Shown one piece after another: positions 60,671 through 64,000 of a DNA stretch of 64,000 nt (position 1 is its first letter; every line of letters starts with the position of its first letter). The notes under the pieces are model-generated. The model saw only the letters and a program-made list of their open reading frames with translations. It did not search any database and had not been told where the DNA came from. The stretch covers positions 83,941,750-84,005,749 of the forward strand of contig CM042015.1 of the NCBI GenBank assembly GCA_023525715.1, given 5' to 3'. The DNA comes from Cichorium intybus (Eukaryota > Streptophyta > Magnoliopsida > Asterales > Asteraceae). The translations under genes were made by a program, and so were the position numbers.

Positions 60671-63600
60671 TGTAACGACCCAAATTTATAAAATAAATAT
60701 GTAAAATAAGTTTTTGTGTGATTTAAAGCTTTATGTGCATTTTTATGAGAAATTATGATTGAAAGGGTAATTTAGTCATTTTTCACATAAAGGGTAAATT
60801 GGTCATTTGACCAATGTGGAAATTACTATAAACTTTATTTATGATTTAGGAATAAAAATGTAAGAATTATAGTTCCAAGTGGTCAAAATAAGTGTTAGTG
60901 TCAAAAGCCTAAGGAATGCAAGCCTAAGGACTAAAAATGTAAAGATTTTATAAAAATAAATAAACATAAAAGAGTGATTTATCACTCATATCTTCAGAAA
61001 ATCCATAGAAGAATCGAGAGAGAGCAAGAAGATACGGGAAGAAGAAAGAAACTAAGAAGTTCTACAAGAAATTTAAGGAGGAATTGAAGATTCCTAAGAA
61101 AACAAGGTAAGAACTCCTACTATTCATCATCTTCTTCGTGTGAAATCTGAAAATTCGAGGTATGAAGTTTATGGAATGTTTCCAGAAGTTCATCTCCATC
61201 AAGTCATGCTCAAACATCATTTAAATACACATCTCTCAAAGGATGTTGTAGAATTTAAGAAAAATGATGATTTTGCTCAAGAACCCTAGAAATTGGGGTT
61301 TTGTTCAACCTATGAATTCAATGAAATTGATGGGTTATAATTGATGTTTTGGATGAAAGGAACCACATATAATTGTTCTTAATGATTCCAATTGGTATGT
61401 GGGAATTAGAAGGGTGGAATGGAATCAAGGAAATAAGAACTTAATTTTCGTCATCATGTGTGCAGTCATGGAAAGAAATGTAGTACACCTTCGTTAACCG
61501 TTGGATCATCATGAAATTTGGACCGTAGCTTCCTAACACATAGTTCTTAAATCTGAACGGTGGAGATCTTCATTGGTGTAGTGTACTGAATTCTGCAGTG
61601 GTTTTAATTCGCTGAACTGTAGGTAATGCTTACCATTGAGCTATGTTTTTGTTTCTACTGTTTTGGTTATGTTTTTTAATAATTCGTATAAAATCATGTG
61701 AGTGTCCATTCTGGATGATCTCTATATCCCTAGAATGGTAACTGAGTCTAGTTTCTTCATCCAGAAGCTCTTGGACTAACGCGGACCTTAAGTTATGTGA
61801 AAGTTGCAATCTTCACTGACTGGTCCAGGGGTGCACTGTGCAGTGACTTCTGATTTGTAAAATTCAGAACTGATAGTAGGAGAATCATTTAAGGGCAAGG
61901 CCAGTGGGAAAAGTTCCGTATATGTGTCTAGTTTGTTCACACCGAATTTCAGAACCCAGGGCCTTCTGATTATCATTTTTGGTTAATATCTTTGAGGGTA
62001 GGTCATGTAACTGTTTTTGTAATCTGTGGTGACATGGTGGATTTTTCATTTGCAAATGGAAAATGAAAATGACCTGAGGTCAGGCCCTGTGACCTTATCA
62101 TTGGGTCTAGTTTCAACATGATTTTTATTAAGTTTAATATCTGAGTTTTCCTTGGTCATCTGTTGCAAATCCGGTTATGGGACAAAAAATCAGCATTGCT
62201 GTCAAACCTTTCTTTTTGTGGTTTTAACCTTGGTTGTGGGTTTAGAATTTGGTAACGAATGTCGGGACCTTTACAAACTTATTAAAGATAATTAATAACC
62301 TTAATGATGTATTTCTAAAGTAAAGAGAGGGTATAGTGGAACACGGTACGTGTCGAGTATCGGGAAAATACATGTATACTTATATAATTATAAGTAATAA
62401 ATGTAAACGTTAATTCGTTCTAAGCAGTCCCATGTGGAATGTAGGTTCGGGAAAGAAGAAGAGTTCTTGAGTATCACGTGCTTGTGTGTGCGACCTACTT
62501 TTACGTATCAGGTGAGTACATGCAGTATTTTTACCCATTCTGGGGTACATGGCAAGTAAGTATTTACAAGATTTCTTATAAAATCTTATATATGAAATTA
62601 TATGCAAGAGTTTTATTTCTAACTTATTGGTGAAAGTTTAATGCTATAATTGAAGCTATGTTTTGGTCTATGCACCCATTATGTGAAATTATGTTTTGGT
62701 CTATGAACCAATTATATGAAGGTATATATATTTTGAATACATGTTTGAAAGCATGGATAGGCATATAGCCATAATATGTTTAAGAAGTATGTTTCGATTA
62801 CAAATTGTAAATGTTTTCTAGTATGAAAGGGCATATAGCCACAAAATGTTTGGAAAGTATGATTTGGCATTAAGCCTAAAATGTTATATAGACATGTTTT
62901 AAACATATGGTTTAGTATGTGAAATTAAAGTTATAAATTTGGCATATAGCCGTAAAGATAGAAAGTAATAAAGTTTGGCGTTTAGCCACAAGTTATATGT
63001 ATGTAAGTAATGTTCAAACAAGCAGAAAAATGTTTTGTATGACTGGTAATTGTAGCAAGCAGCGTTAGTAAGGGAACTATGTTCCAACCTTCCCGGGTTA
63101 GGTAAGGGGTCTACTGGGGACAAGCCCCATCGCGAAGTAGATCGCCTCAGCACTTCTATGGTAAGGATTGATCCGTTCTTTCTAGCCATAGAGACTTGGG
63201 GTATCACTTATAGTGATTAAAGCCCTAAGTATAAAAATCCAGCAAGCTTATAAAACCAGTCAAAGAAAGTAAAAACAATGTTATATTCATAAAGTATGTC
63301 AAAGAATGATTTTCTTGAAAAGTTAAGAGTTGTACTATGATTCTATTGTAAAGTTTTGAAAGAATGTAATTATGCAAAGAATGATATAAAATGGCTTTGA
63401 AAAAAATTAAGAAATAGTGGTATGGTAATATCTTGAAACTTTGGAAGATGTTATTTTATAAAGAATGTTATGAAACGATTTCGAGAAGTAAAAATCATAG
63501 TATGATATTTATATAAAGATTTGACAGAAGTTTATGTTATAAGTTTTGTATAAGTTGGTAAAGAAGTTAAAGGTTTGAGTCTAAACCTCATGTAACTCAC

Positions 63601-63883
63601 GAGACAATTTTTGTCTTACGTATTCTATTTTTATGCTATGTATTCCAGGTTAAATGCTAAGTTATAATTGGATGAAGTTTAGCTGGAGTGGAGCCCATAT
63701 AGCTCCTATTTTGGACGCAAGGTTTAATCCTTTTCTTGCTTACTATGGTTAGTTTGGTATGGATTTGTAACACCCACAGTTTTAAATATGTAACTAATCG
63801 GTTTTTGTTAAACCGTATTTTTGTATTCAAGTATTTATACGAAAAACCATAGTATTTGCAAACAGTAGAAATGGGGTGTCACA
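60671..63883 (+). mobile_element. 3' LTR of the nested element
   Basis: 3213 bp, nearly identical to 53785-56997, with the polypurine tract on its left and the AACTA duplication on its right (63884-63888). Confidence 0.95.
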
Positions 63884-64000
63884 AACTAGGTGTCTATAAA
63901 GTAGATTCCTAGACTTAAACCCTGAGATAGTAGACATGATGTATAGTTAGGTGTATATAGTTGTTATTATACATATATAACCTAACTGTTTCCGACTTCT
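63884..64000 (+). mobile_element. Second outer internal region, continued (leaves the window)
   Basis: Starts with the AACTA duplication and continues GGTGTCTATAAAGTAGATTC..., matching 46991-47105 of the first internal region with a handful of substitutions. The rest of this unit lies beyond the window. Confidence 0.92.

Noticed and set aside
53785..63883. Reading the two 3213-bp copies as an ordinary segmental duplication
   Set aside because: TG...CA ends, primer site, polypurine tract and a 5-bp target duplication at the outer edges make them LTRs of one element.

Overview
This is a plant nuclear window, and a transposon-rich one. Three multi-exon plant genes can be read through GT-AG introns, and many LTR retrotransposons, MITEs and (TA)n arrays surround them. 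The gene families (LHP1, CYP71-clan P450, mitochondrial uS2, UGPase) fit a eudicot, but the species cannot be named from the sequence. No rRNA, tRNA or CRISPR array was seen. The retroelement primer sites are complementary to initiator tRNA-Met.

Layout. 1-2340: 3' end of a Ty3/gypsy element (pol C-terminus, polypurine tract, LTR), lying against an antisense LTR of another family (2341-3443). 6062-10121 (+): an apparent chimeric gene, with a mitochondrial ribosomal protein S2 exon followed by 14 small exons of a decayed UDP-glucose pyrophosphorylase. All splice phases agree, giving one 502-residue frame. 14830-15114 (-): small membrane protein. 16.5-17.7 kb: diverged tandem repeats, a (TA)n array and a reverse-transcriptase fragment. 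18903-21583 (-): complete LHP1 gene in six exons. 21.9-25.1 kb (-): truncated Ty1/copia element just upstream of LHP1 and in the same direction. 25.1-29.0 and 37.0-40.6 kb: two copies of a segmental duplication, each with an intact two-exon P450. Between them lie a wrecked Tat-like Ty3/gypsy element (29.8-36 kb) and a LINE relic (36.45-37 kb).

44.3-64.0 kb is a retrotransposon nest. A Ty3/gypsy family with 2.6-kb LTRs is arranged LTR-internal-LTR-internal. Its second internal region is split by a 10,099-bp element (53785-63883). That element has two 3213-bp LTRs differing at about three positions by eye, a perfect 5-bp target duplication (AACTA) and a non-coding 3.7-kb internal region. An hAT-type insertion with a perfect 8-bp target duplication sits in the first internal region.

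The most interesting points are: the RPS2-UGPase chimera, whose RPS2 stop codon is formed by the splice donor itself; the P450 pair, identical in exon 1 but diverged in exon 2, intron and promoter; and the very young non-coding LTR element inside a tandem recombinant host element.
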